Positions 44,177 to 52,650 of a stretch of 64,000 bases of DNA are shown in pieces. A program made the translations under genes and the position numbers. The DNA comes from Polyangium fumosum (GTDB lineage: Bacteria; Myxococcota_A; Polyangia; Polyangiales; Polyangiaceae), in NCBI RefSeq assembly GCF_005144585.1, contig NZ_SSMQ01000035.1, positions 60,280 through 124,279 on the forward strand, in the 5' to 3' direction. Numbering within the stretch: the first letter of the stretch is position 1; every line of letters starts with the position of its first letter. Below the pieces are notes generated by a model. The model saw only the letters and a program-made list of their open reading frames with translations. It ran no database searches and had not been told where the DNA came from.

Positions 44177-45243
44177 TGAGACGGGTGGCCTGGCTCGTCG
44201 CGTTCGCCGCCCTCCTCGGGCTCTCGGCGTTCTTGATGTCGCGGGGGGACAAACCCAAAAAGCCGGAGCGTGTGCTCAAGGCCGAGTTCCCGCGGCACCC
44301 GAGGGACTGGGAGGAAGAGCGCAACCGGAAACGAAGGACCTTGCCGCCGGCGGCCCCGCGTCCGGGGGAGGACGAGGGCATCCAGCGAAAACGAGACCCG
44401 CTGCTCGTGGCGCTGCCGGTCGAGAAGGGAAAGAGCTCGGTGGTGTTCGAGGTCGCGGCGCTGAAGGAGTCGCCGATCGGGCAGATCTGGCTCGATTGCA
44501 TGCTGGAGGAGCAAGCCGAGAACAAGCGCCGCGGGCGAGGGCGGGACGATTTCAAGGAGCGTTTCGGGATCGACCTCTTGCAGGACGTCGAACGAATCGC
44601 GATGTCGTCGAGCAAGGTGGCGGTCTTGTCGGTCGCGCAGGGCGCGGGGCGGTTCGACAAGTCCGGCTGGCCGAAGCGCACGTTCGGTGAAAAGGGCGCG
44701 ATCTGGGAGGACACGGAGGGCCGCTCGGTGTTCGCGACGTGGGGGGACGAGCTCGTCCTCGCCGGGGTGGACGTGAAGGAGATCGAAGCGGCGATCGCGC
44801 GGCTCGAATCGAAGTCGCCGCCGCAGGCGCCGCCGATCCCGGATTGGTCGGCCTACGGCGACATTTACGGGGTGCTCTCGCCCGAGGAGCTCGCGGACAT
44901 GTTGCCGGAGGAGCAGGGCGAGATCGCGGCGCGGATCCGGGCCGCGATCGATCGCGTGGATCTGCACGTGGATACGTCGGAGGATGTGGCCATCGTGGCG
45001 GACGTGAATGGTTCGAACATGGACGACGTGACGGACCTGGCGAAATCGATGGGCGCGGCCCTGAGCCTGGCCCGTGCGGGCGCCGAGGACCAGGGCGACG
45101 ATCGGCTGCGGGAGCTGCTCGATTACGCGACGATCAAGCCGCGGGACGGGCGATTCACGGTGGACGTGGCGCTGCCGCTCGAGGTGCTCAAGCAAATGGG
45201 GCCGTGCCGGAAGCGGGACGCGGCGCCGTCATCCTCACAGTGA
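44176..45243 (+). CDS. Membrane-anchored protein of unknown function in ABC operon
   Basis: 355 residues from ATG 44176 overlapping the permease stop (TGATG). One N-terminal membrane anchor (WLVAFAALLGLSAFLM) precedes a charged linker (about 25-75) and a periplasmic domain of alternating strands and helices. No known motif. Being the third gene of the transporter operon, it may be a periplasmic partner or the exported substrate's chaperone. Its 3' end overlaps the HEAT-like gene on the other strand by 9 bases. Confidence 0.75.
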   Translation: MRRVAWLVAFAALLGLSAFLMSRGDKPKKPERVLKAEFPRHPRDWEEERNRKRRTLPPAAPRPGEDEGIQRKRDPLLVALPVEKGKSSVVFEVAALKESPIGQIWLDCMLEEQAENKRRGRGRDDFKERFGIDLLQDVERIAMSSSKVAVLSVAQGAGRFDKSGWPKRTFGEKGAIWEDTEGRSVFATWGDELVLAGVDVKEIEAAIARLESKSPPQAPPIPDWSAYGDIYGVLSPEELADMLPEEQGEIAARIRAAIDRVDLHVDTSEDVAIVADVNGSNMDDVTDLAKSMGAALSLARAGAEDQGDDRLRELLDYATIKPRDGRFTVDVALPLEVLKQMGPCRKRDAAPSSSQ

Positions 45244-46896
45244 AGGGAAGGGCGACCAGGAGGTGCACCGTTCGCCGCCGCGGATGGTGATTTCCTGGCG
45301 TCGCACGGAGGCCGTCAGGGGCGCGCCTTCCATTTCGGCGAGCGCCACGGAGAGCGCAGCCTCGACGGCGCCCCGCGCGGCGTCGTTCGGGGCGAGCAGG
45401 TGGCCGCGAAGGAGCGCCGTCGCGGCATCCGGGCCGAAGACGCAGCCGAGGGCGATGGCGGCTTGCTCGGCGGCCGGCGTGTGGTCGAGCTCTTCCCCGG
45501 CGTGATCTTCGAGGAGCGCTCGCTCGAAAAGGGCACCATGCTCCCGGGCCTCGTCGATTCTTCCGAGGAGCTGGAGCGCTTCGGCGCGCAGTTTTACGTC
45601 GGCGGAGGATTGCGCGGCTTCGGCGAGGGCTTGTACCTGCGAGGCGTGGCCGCGGCGCGCGCGTGCGCCGATCACGCGGAGGCGAACGAAGGGATCGGGA
45701 TCCTCGGCGAGGCTTTCGAGCGCGGTTTGAAGGGTGGGGCCGTCCTCGGCGACGGCGTCGAGCACGTCGAGGGCGAGGAAGCGGGCCTCGGGATCCGGGA
45801 AATGGAGCGCGGCGAGGAGCGCGGACCTGTCGCGCGTGTCGGGGTTTTTCGCGATATCGCGGAGGAGCACGCGGGCGAGGTCGAGGTTTTCAGGGGCGGA
45901 GCCGCGCCGTTCGAGATACGCGACCGAGATGCGCCTCTTTCGTCGATGAAGGACGAGGCCGAGGTCGGCGCGTATCGTTTCGTGGAGGCGCGCGTGGGCG
46001 AGCAGATCGGCCGCGAGCGCGGGGCCCTCTTCGTCCTCCTCCAGGAAAGCGAGGGCTCCACGATAGCGGTGATGGACCCGCGGTTTTTCGATGGGGCAGC
46101 GGAGGGTGAAGTTATGGTCGAGGACGGCTTTTCGCGCAGCCTTGCGGATCTCCGCGGCGCTCGAGAATCGCAACAGCTCCCGTCGCGGAAGGACGAGGGC
46201 CGCGGCCGCTTCGGCGCGGATTTCGTCGCCGAGGAGATCAGCGAGATCCGGCAAGCGGCGAATGTCCTCGAAAAGCTCGGCGTCCCGGGGACCTGTGCGC
46301 CGGTACGCCGCGAGCACGTCGAGCGCGTCCGGGTGCGTGTCGGCCAAGGAAAACGCGAGGGCGGCGTCGTCCTCGTCGGGGGACCGCCGCGCGACGTCTT
46401 CGCGCCAGCGCGCGACGAGCCAGGCTTCGAGCTCCTCGCAAGGTTTGTCCACGAGGAAGCTCATCGACCTGAGCCACCCGCGCCGCGCCTCGGGGCTCGC
46501 CCGTTCGAGGCGCGCGCGCAGGTCCGCCCTGCGTGGGCCGCTCTTCGCAAAGGGGAGGAGCTCGATGAGTGACGGCGTCGTGACGTAGTCAGCGCCGCAC
46601 GCGAGCGGCGTCTCGGGTTCGTCCGCGAAGACCTCGTCGAGCAAGCGCGAGAGGGTTTCGTCGGGCAAACCGACCGAGGCCCGCGCGAGGGCGCGGAGCG
46701 CGTAGATGCGATGCCCGCAGGGACGCGCGGGATCGGTCGCGATTCGCATCAACGCGGGGGCGAGCGACCGCGGCGCGAGGAACGAGAGGAGACGCGCGGC
46801 GCGGAGGCCTGCGCAACCCGGGAGGTCGAGCCAGGGGAGGAGACGTTCGCCGACCTCGTCAAGGGAGGTCCAGCACAGGGAGGAGACGTCGAACAC
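45235..46896 (-). CDS. HEAT-repeat-like protein
   Basis: 553 residues; GTG start at 46896. The second half has repeating helical pairs with the pattern P..R..AL..L......LLAAL (for example FPDPEARFLALDVLDAVA and EDPDPFVRLRVIGARA), typical of HEAT/armadillo-like scaffolds found in many myxobacterial proteins. No signal or catalytic motif. It is convergent with the ABC operon; role unknown, probably protein-protein binding. Confidence 0.65.
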   Translation of the reverse strand: MFDVSSLCWTSLDEVGERLLPWLDLPGCAGLRAARLLSFLAPRSLAPALMRIATDPARPCGHRIYALRALARASVGLPDETLSRLLDEVFADEPETPLACGADYVTTPSLIELLPFAKSGPRRADLRARLERASPEARRGWLRSMSFLVDKPCEELEAWLVARWREDVARRSPDEDDAALAFSLADTHPDALDVLAAYRRTGPRDAELFEDIRRLPDLADLLGDEIRAEAAAALVLPRRELLRFSSAAEIRKAARKAVLDHNFTLRCPIEKPRVHHRYRGALAFLEEDEEGPALAADLLAHARLHETIRADLGLVLHRRKRRISVAYLERRGSAPENLDLARVLLRDIAKNPDTRDRSALLAALHFPDPEARFLALDVLDAVAEDGPTLQTALESLAEDPDPFVRLRVIGARARRGHASQVQALAEAAQSSADVKLRAEALQLLGRIDEAREHGALFERALLEDHAGEELDHTPAAEQAAIALGCVFGPDAATALLRGHLLAPNDAARGAVEAALSVALAEMEGAPLTASVRRQEITIRGGERCTSWSPFPSL

Positions 46897-47081
46897 AGGA
46901 GGCGCGTGTGGTCACCGGAGCGCCATGCCGGGAGCACCTGGGCCTCGGGCCGGGCTCGACGTTCATGCGTACCACGGTGCGCGACGACACGCGAACCCAT
47001 CCCGCGCGTATGCGAGGTGCACGACACGCGCTCGACCTGGGTTCGCTTGACGCCCCATGCTCGCCCTGGGATCCTCTGCGC

Positions 47082-48620
47082 ATGTCCCGCCGCTTCAACA
47101 CGGCTGGCCCGAACGATCCGGCGCGCCACCACACGGTCCCCGCGCTGTCCCGTGTCCCCGGCGTCCGGGAAATCATCGAGCAGGGCAGTTATTTCATCCT
47201 TCACGCTTCCAGGCAGACCGGCAAAACGACCGCGCTGCTCGACCTCGCCGCCGCGCTGAACCGGGAGGGCAAGTACGTCGCTGCGGTGCTCTCGCTGGAG
47301 CCCGGCGCCGCGCTGACGAGCATCGACGCGGCCGAGCTCGCGATGCTCGACTCGTGGCGGTACGACCTCGCCGCCTACCTGCCCGCCGACGTCTCGGTCC
47401 CGCGATGGCCCGACGCGCCCCAGGGAAATCGCATCGGTGCAGCGCTCTCGGCGTTCGCCCAGGAGGCGCCGCGGCCGCTCGTCATCCTGCTCGACGGCCT
47501 CGACTCCTTGTCACGTGATGTGCGGAGCTCGCTCGTCCGGCAGATCCGCGCCGGCAAGCTACGCCGTCCGCGCGCCTTCCCCTGGTCGATCGGCTTCGCC
47601 TCGGTGCGCGAGCCCCGCGAGCTCGAGGCAGGCCAGGCGCCTCCGAGCTCCCGCGCACCCGCGAGCTCGACCGGCCTCGACGCCGAAGTGCTCACGCTTC
47701 AGGGTTTTTCGCGCAGCGAGGTGGCGACGCTCCTCCAAGGGCTGGAAGAGCGGACCGGGCTCGAGCTCTTGCCCGGCGCCGTCGAGCGCGCCCACGAGCT
47801 CACCCAGGGACATCCGTTTCTCGTGAACGCGCTCGCGCAGCGGATCGTTGACGGCGCCGATGGTCGCAAGGGCCCGCTGACGGCGGTGGACATCGAGCGA
47901 GCGAAGGATCTCCTCCTCGATCGCCGCGGCGGCCTGCTCGACGAGATCAGCGATCGCATGCGCGACGGAAAGCTTCGGGCGGCGCTCGAGCAGATCCTCG
48001 CCGAGTCGCAACGCGAGCCGCCGGCCGAGGACCTGCGGGGCGGCATCGATCTCGGTCTCGTCCGGCGCATGCCCGACGGGACGATCGCGCTGGCGAACCC
48101 GATCTTCCACGCGCTCGTCGCGAGGCTCTTGCCGGGCGCCGTGCGATCGGTGTTCCCGGTCGGACAGCCGGCGTGGGTCGGCCCCGATGGACGACTCGAC
48201 ACGGACCGGCTGCTCGAAGCGTTCCTCGACTTCTGGCGGCGGCACGGCGACGCGCTCTTCTCCAGCGCGCCCTATGGCGAGCTCTCGCCGCTCGTGCTCA
48301 CGGCGTTCTTGAATCGCGTCGTGAAGAGCGGCGGCCTCATCGAGCGGGTCTACGCCATCGGACGCGGTCGCATGGATGTGTGCATTCGGCAGGGCGGAGC
48401 CGCGGTCGCGCTCGTCGTGAAGGTGCGTCGCGACCGCGATCCGGATCCGATCCCCGAGGGGCTCTCGCAGGTCGACGAGGCGCTCGCGCGGCTCGGGATC
48501 GAGAACGGCTGGCTCGTGGTGTTCGACCGGCGCAAGGGCGTCTCGCCCGTCTCGCAGCGGCTCGGCGCCGCGAAGGAGAAGACGCCGGCCGGGCGTGAGG
48601 TCGTGCTCGTCCGGGCGTGA
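47082..48620 (+). CDS. AAA family ATPase of the 'NTAGP/QTGKT' type
   Basis: 512 residues from ATG 47082; upstream frame is open but non-coding in character. The start FNTAGPNDPARHHTVP leads into FILHASRQTGKTT (Walker A) and VILLDGLDSL (Walker B), the layout of a widespread AAA-type ATPase group with an often degenerate PD-(D/E)XK nuclease-like C-terminus. Here the tail reads GRMDVCIRQGGAAVALVVKVRR, with Asp and Lys but Val in place of the usual Glu, so nuclease action is doubtful. Such genes are often variable between strains. Role unknown; defence or mobile-element origin is possible. Confidence 0.75.
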   Translation: MSRRFNTAGPNDPARHHTVPALSRVPGVREIIEQGSYFILHASRQTGKTTALLDLAAALNREGKYVAAVLSLEPGAALTSIDAAELAMLDSWRYDLAAYLPADVSVPRWPDAPQGNRIGAALSAFAQEAPRPLVILLDGLDSLSRDVRSSLVRQIRAGKLRRPRAFPWSIGFASVREPRELEAGQAPPSSRAPASSTGLDAEVLTLQGFSRSEVATLLQGLEERTGLELLPGAVERAHELTQGHPFLVNALAQRIVDGADGRKGPLTAVDIERAKDLLLDRRGGLLDEISDRMRDGKLRAALEQILAESQREPPAEDLRGGIDLGLVRRMPDGTIALANPIFHALVARLLPGAVRSVFPVGQPAWVGPDGRLDTDRLLEAFLDFWRRHGDALFSSAPYGELSPLVLTAFLNRVVKSGGLIERVYAIGRGRMDVCIRQGGAAVALVVKVRRDRDPDPIPEGLSQVDEALARLGIENGWLVVFDRRKGVSPVSQRLGAAKEKTPAGREVVLVRA

Positions 48621-48629
48621 GCCGCGTCG

Positions 48630-49421
48630 TCACGATCGGAAGCGCAGGAAGTCGCTGAGGATCGCGGCGAACTCGTGCGGTCGTTCCAGGAAGGGCGAGG
48701 GGCCCGCGTTGGGCATCTCCGCGACGACGACGCGCGCGTCGGCGAGGCGCGAGAGCGAGCGCGGCGAGATCCCGCCGCGGCTGCCCGTGACGAAGAGCGC
48801 GGGCACGGACAAACGGGCGAGCTTCCACGCGAGCGAGCCTTCTTCGGCGAGCGACACGAGCTCGCGGCCCCAGGCGTGAAGCAAGCGCGCGTCGCAGGGG
48901 ACGCGGCCCGGGTCTTCGGCCGTCGTCGCTCCACGCGCTGCACGCCTCACCGCGTCGCGCAGCGCGTTGATGCCCGGGCCTCCGAGATCGGTGAGGGTCA
49001 GCTCCGCGGCGGGGCGGAGGCTCGTGCAGTCGTCCACGGTCTTCGGGCCGTCGATGTCCACGAGGGCGCGGACGAGGCCTGGGTGGCGCTCGGCGATGAG
49101 CGCGGCGAGCGTCCCGCCGAGGCCGTGCCCGACGAGGGCCACGCGCTCGCCGAAGCGGCCTGCGAGCCACCGCGCGAAGTGATCGGCGAACGCCGTGAGC
49201 GGCGCGGGCCGCGGGGCTGGGACGCTGCGCCCGTGCCCCGGCAGATCGGGCACGACGTGCCGGTGCGCGGCGAGCCGCGCGTGCAGCGCGACCGCCTCGA
49301 ACACGAGCCCGTGTCCTGCGAGCCCGTGCAGGTACACGAGCGGGGTGCCTCGCGCGGACGGGTGATAATCCCGGACGAACATCCCTGCATCGACCCCGTG
49401 CGCCACATCGACCGACAGCAT
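48630..49421 (-). CDS. Alpha/beta-hydrolase-fold protein with all three triad residues replaced
   Basis: 263 residues from ATG 49421, preceded by GGAGGGGGACGG. The fold is clear: LVYLHGLAGHG (oxyanion loop), DLPGHGRS and LVGHGLGGT, but the nucleophile elbow has Gly100 in place of Ser, the acid loop reads VTGSRGG with Gly216 in place of Asp, and the His position in PNAGPSPFLERP is Pro241. Neighbouring fold residues are intact, so this looks like a maintained non-catalytic protein rather than decay. It is divergent from the XRE regulator gene. Possible roles: ligand or cofactor binding, or a regulator. Confidence 0.8.
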   Translation of the reverse strand: MLSVDVAHGVDAGMFVRDYHPSARGTPLVYLHGLAGHGLVFEAVALHARLAAHRHVVPDLPGHGRSVPAPRPAPLTAFADHFARWLAGRFGERVALVGHGLGGTLAALIAERHPGLVRALVDIDGPKTVDDCTSLRPAAELTLTDLGGPGINALRDAVRRAARGATTAEDPGRVPCDARLLHAWGRELVSLAEEGSLAWKLARLSVPALFVTGSRGGISPRSLSRLADARVVVAEMPNAGPSPFLERPHEFAAILSDFLRFRS

Positions 49422-49725
49422 CCGTCCCCCTCCTCGATCGCCGCGATCCGGACCCGAGCCCTCCTCGGGAAGAGCCTGAACCGGTCCGTCCGAAACCACC
49501 GACTTCGCGTCGTGTCCGATCCCTGTCTGGCCGGAAGCCTCACGGTCCTCCGGCTCGTTCGCGCTTTCCCAATCGATGCGCGAGGCCGGTCCTCGGGCGC
49601 GCCTTCGCCGTCAAAAGGCGCGGAAAAGGGCGGGCGGATCGTCACGTACGGGGCGGCTTTCGGGGCCTCTGCGGAAGTTTGTCTAGGAAAACCAGTCCGT
49701 GCACGACTTTGGGTACCGTGCCCAC
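49422..49725. other. 304-bp divergent promoter region
   Basis: No gene is seen between the hydrolase-like gene (minus) and the XRE gene (plus). The minus gene uses the purine-rich GGAGGGGGACGG ribosome-binding site at its start. The plus gene has TACCGT at 49714-49719 before its ATG. The middle (about 49440-49680) is GC-rich with no clear inverted repeat. Confidence 0.55.
49714..49719 (+). promoter_or_regulatory. Candidate -10 element (TACCGT) of the XRE gene
   Basis: TACCGT ends 6 bases before ATG 49726; no Shine-Dalgarno. Matches the leaderless pattern. Confidence 0.35.
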
Positions 49726-50160
49726 ATGCCGCGACGACGCGAGCCCGATCCGTTCGCCCTCCAGGTTGGAATCCGCATCAGGCAGCTCCGCGAGGAGCAG
49801 GGCCTCACGATGGAGAAGCTCGCCTTCGAGAGCGAGCTCGGATCGAAGGGGCATCTGTCGAACCTGGAGCGAGGGCTCGCGAGGCCCACGATCCACACGC
49901 TGAGGGTCCTCGCGGAGCGGCTGGAGGTCGACGTGCTCGATCTCCTCACGTTCCCCGAGCAGGGCGATCGCCAGAAGCTCGTCGACCTGACGCGTTACCT
50001 TGGGCGTGGGACGATCCGCAAGCTGCTCAAGGACATCCTCAAGGACATGGCGCCGCTCGAGTCCGCGAAGGAGCCCGCGGCTGCGGTGCCTCCGCCGAAG
50101 AAGGCCGCCAAGCGGAAGAGCGCGCCCGCGAAGGCGCGCAAGAAGAAGCGCTCGTCGTAG
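49726..50160 (+). CDS. XRE-family regulator with lysine-rich tail
   Basis: 144 residues from ATG 49726 (nine codons after an in-frame upstream start). Residues about 10-70 form a Cro/CI-type helix-turn-helix: IRIRQLREEQGLTMEKLAFESELGSKGHLSNLERGLARP. The last 30 residues are a Lys/Ala/Pro tail (KKAAKRKSAPAKARKKKRSS) like a histone tail or AT-hook region, expected to bind DNA non-specifically. The gene ends at the hairpin at 50314. Target unknown. Confidence 0.85.
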   Translation: MPRRREPDPFALQVGIRIRQLREEQGLTMEKLAFESELGSKGHLSNLERGLARPTIHTLRVLAERLEVDVLDLLTFPEQGDRQKLVDLTRYLGRGTIRKLLKDILKDMAPLESAKEPAAAVPPPKKAAKRKSAPAKARKKKRSS

Positions 50161-50313
50161 GTCGGCATTTCGTTGCTGGTCAAACGGATCGGTTCGCCCA
50201 CGGACGATCCGGCGGCGCAGCTCTTCGTCAAGCGATCGACCTTCGTGTCGTCCGGGTGCGAAGCGCCGTATCCACTTCCATCCACGCGCGAGCGCGGGGT
50301 GCGTAACGCGCTT

Positions 50314-50346
50314 CCAAGGATCGGACGATCTGCGTCCGATCCTTGG
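50314..50346. terminator. Perfect 14-bp hairpin after the XRE gene
   Basis: CCAAGGATCGGACG / CGTCCGATCCTTGG with a 5-base loop, the strongest hairpin of the region, 153 bases past the XRE stop and about 70 bases before pssA. Loop and arms fit a terminator or processed RNA end; the following GCTTTGCTTGCG is only weakly T-rich. Confidence 0.75.
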
Positions 50347-50414
50347 GCTTTGCTTGCGTCTTCACGCGTTGCGTCGTTACGCTCGACGTCCTCATGCGCT
50401 GGAGGAGAAGGACG

Positions 50415-51242
50415 ATGGGGAAGGGCATCCGGCTGCGGAAATTCGAGCTCAAGAAGACGCTCTTCTTGCTGCCGAACCTGATCACGCTGACGAGCATCTT
50501 CTGCGGCTTCGACAGCATCCGGACCTCGGCGACGGCGCAAGGCGAGGCGGACTTCTACCGCGCCGCGTTGCTCATCGTCTTCGCGATGTTCTTCGACACG
50601 CTCGACGGCCGCGTCGCGCGCGCGACGAAGACGCAGAGCGCGTTTGGTCTTCAGATCGACTCGCTCGCGGACGTGGTGTCGTTCGGCGTGGCGCCGTCGC
50701 TCCTGCTCTACCAGTGGACGCTGCACCGGCTCGGCACGCTCGGGCTCGTGGCGTCGTTCCTGTTCACGGCGTGCGGGGCGATCCGGCTCGCGCGGTTTAA
50801 CGTGCTCTCGACCGGCGACGACGGCAAACCCTCGAAGCCGTCGAAGTACATCGTGGGCCTGCCGATCCCGGGCGCCGCGGGCATCCTCGTCTCGCTCGTC
50901 GTGGCGAGCCACGCGGCCGGCGGGATGCTCGGGCGCGCCGAGTACACCGTGCTGATGCTCGGCGTGACGATCGGTTTGTCGACGCTGATGGTGTCGACGA
51001 TCCGGTTTCGCTCCTTCAAGGACGTGAAGCTCAACGCGGGGACGGCCCTGCTCGCCGCGTTCATGGTGGGTTCGTCCGTGGCCGTGTCCCTGAAGATGCA
51101 GCCGGCGTTCGTGCTGGTGTGGCTGCTCGGCTGTTACGTGACGATGGGGATCCTGGAGTCCTTGTGGCACCTGCCCCGGCGGCTCCGCGCGAGTCTGCTC
51201 GCCGGTGACTCGAACCAGCCCCCGCCCGCGGCGTCGGCCTGA
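50415..51242 (+). CDS. pssA: CDP-diacylglycerol-serine O-phosphatidyltransferase
   Basis: 275 residues from ATG 50415 with GGAGGAG 7 bases upstream. The CDP-alcohol phosphotransferase motif is complete: DTLDGRVARATKTQSAFGLQIDSLADV (DG..AR, G...D...D). Six to eight membrane helices follow and the N-terminus LLPNLITLTSIFCGF is typical of PssA. It makes phosphatidylserine, the precursor of phosphatidylethanolamine, in the inner membrane. No psd gene is adjacent. Confidence 0.9.
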   Translation: MGKGIRLRKFELKKTLFLLPNLITLTSIFCGFDSIRTSATAQGEADFYRAALLIVFAMFFDTLDGRVARATKTQSAFGLQIDSLADVVSFGVAPSLLLYQWTLHRLGTLGLVASFLFTACGAIRLARFNVLSTGDDGKPSKPSKYIVGLPIPGAAGILVSLVVASHAAGGMLGRAEYTVLMLGVTIGLSTLMVSTIRFRSFKDVKLNAGTALLAAFMVGSSVAVSLKMQPAFVLVWLLGCYVTMGILESLWHLPRRLRASLLAGDSNQPPPAASA

Positions 51243-51308
51243 ACCTGGGCTGTTCGGAACGGCTTTGACTTTGCGGCAGGGCCGAACCATGTAGACTGCG
51301 CGCCGTCC

Positions 51309-51704
51309 ATGAAGAATCGCGTATTTTTCCCGCAGGTCGCGCTCGACGAGTGGCTGGTCGAGGACAGAGTCGACCTCAGGAACGACGAGCTGACGATCAA
51401 GAGCGAGGGGCGAAAATACCGCATCATCGAGGCGATTCGTGTCATGAGCGAGGTCAGCGGCTCGCCCGACAGCCACGAGCTGCTCGGCAAGGTGAAGTCG
51501 AAGGCCTTCCTCGCCGAGCTCGGCGCCGAGATCCTGGAGACCTCGATGATCCTCGGAGACAACGCGTACGACGTCGTGCCGGGGTTCGTGGGCGCGCCGA
51601 TCGGGACGTTCGCCGATCACCAGCGCGTCGGGCCTCCATCGCAGACCCGGAACCTGACGACCGACGAGGATCTGCTCGCGGCCTTCCTCGCGACGAAGCT
51701 CTGA
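51309..51704 (+). CDS. Small conserved-looking hypothetical protein
   Basis: 131 residues. No signal peptide or membrane segment. Beta-rich start (VFFPQVALDEWLVEDRVDLRNDELTIKSEGRKYRIIEAI) and a helical centre with an acidic/hydrophobic pattern. TAGACT lies 11 bases before the start. It sits between pssA and ccsA. A PilZ-like fold is conceivable from the length and start, but I do not assign it. Confidence 0.6.
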   Translation: MKNRVFFPQVALDEWLVEDRVDLRNDELTIKSEGRKYRIIEAIRVMSEVSGSPDSHELLGKVKSKAFLAELGAEILETSMILGDNAYDVVPGFVGAPIGTFADHQRVGPPSQTRNLTTDEDLLAAFLATKL

Positions 51705-51756
51705 CGATTCGATAGGTCCCCGCGCGCATCGGCCTGCCGCCGCACCCAAGACGCGC

Positions 51757-51762
51757 TACCTT
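51757..51762 (+). promoter_or_regulatory. Candidate -10 element (TACCTT) of the ccsA-hemA-hemC unit
   Basis: TACCTT ends 8 bases before ATG 51771; no Shine-Dalgarno is visible. A leaderless transcript of ccsA-hemA-hemC is possible. Confidence 0.4.
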
Positions 51763-51770
51763 CTCCCGCC

Positions 51771-52643
51771 ATGACGCGCGCTCTCTCCACGGGGACCTTC
51801 TTCGTGGCCGTGTTGCTCTACGGAGCCGCGAGCGCCCTCTTTTTCCTCGACATCGCCCGCAAGGAGACGCGGATCTCCGCATCGATCGGCTCCGTGCCGC
51901 CGCCGCGGCGCACCTCGTTTGCTGCGACGAGCCTCGGCGTGGCCGCGGCGTTTCACCTCGCGTACGTGACGTTCGCGAGCCTCGTCGCGCGCGTGTGCCC
52001 GGTCAACTCGGTGCATTTCTCGCTCTCCATGGCGTCCATCCTGGCGATCGCGGTGTACCTGCCGGCGCGGCGCTGGGTCCGCATCGACGCGATCGGCGTC
52101 TTGCTCGCGCCGCTCGGGCTCGTCTTCGTGCTCGGCACGTATTTCCTCGGGCAGCCGGGGCCGGCGCACTCGCTGAGCCCCGTCTTCCTCGCGCTGCACG
52201 TGCTCGCGAACCTCGCAGGGACGGCGCTGTTCCTGCTCGCGGGCGGCGCGGCGATGCTCTACCTCGTCCAGGAAAAGCGCCTGAAAAGGAAGCGCACGGA
52301 CCGCCTGCGGATCGGCAACCTGCCGCCGCTCGAGGTCCTCGATCAGGCCGTGCACCGCTTCCTCGTCGCAGGCTTCCCGCTGCTCACGCTTGGCGTGCTG
52401 ACGGGCACGATCTGGGCGAAGGGCCTGGAGACCGGCTCCTTCGAGGAGATCCTGCGGGCCGTGCTGGGGTACACGACGTGGCTCGTGATCGCGGCTGTGC
52501 TGCTCCTGCGCGCGGCGGCGGGGTGGCGTGGCAGGCGGGCGGCGTACGGGACGATCGCGGGGTTCTGCTGCGTGGCCGCGGTGCTCGTGATCTACCTCGT
52601 GCGGCCCGTGGTCGAGCTCGGCTCGCCGAGGCTCGGAGGCTAG
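51771..52643 (+). CDS. ccsA: Cytochrome c assembly protein CcsA/HemX-like
   Basis: 290 residues with eight hydrophobic segments. It has the CcsA/HemX type layout: paired helices with conserved His (AFHLAYVTF, PVFLALHVLANLAG, AVHRFLVAGFPLLTLGVLTG) and WAKG, although the full tryptophan-rich WWD motif of haem-handling CcsA proteins is weak. Proteins of this kind either handle haem for cytochrome c maturation or, as HemX, control HemA. Its position directly before hemA (7-base gap) favours the HemX-type role. Confidence 0.78.
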   Translation: MTRALSTGTFFVAVLLYGAASALFFLDIARKETRISASIGSVPPPRRTSFAATSLGVAAAFHLAYVTFASLVARVCPVNSVHFSLSMASILAIAVYLPARRWVRIDAIGVLLAPLGLVFVLGTYFLGQPGPAHSLSPVFLALHVLANLAGTALFLLAGGAAMLYLVQEKRLKRKRTDRLRIGNLPPLEVLDQAVHRFLVAGFPLLTLGVLTGTIWAKGLETGSFEEILRAVLGYTTWLVIAAVLLLRAAAGWRGRRAAYGTIAGFCCVAAVLVIYLVRPVVELGSPRLGG

Positions 52644-52650
52644 GGCGGGC

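Noticed and set aside
50314..50346. Operator for pssA
   Set aside because: Position just after the XRE gene and perfect stem with short loop fit a terminator or RNA end better than an operator.
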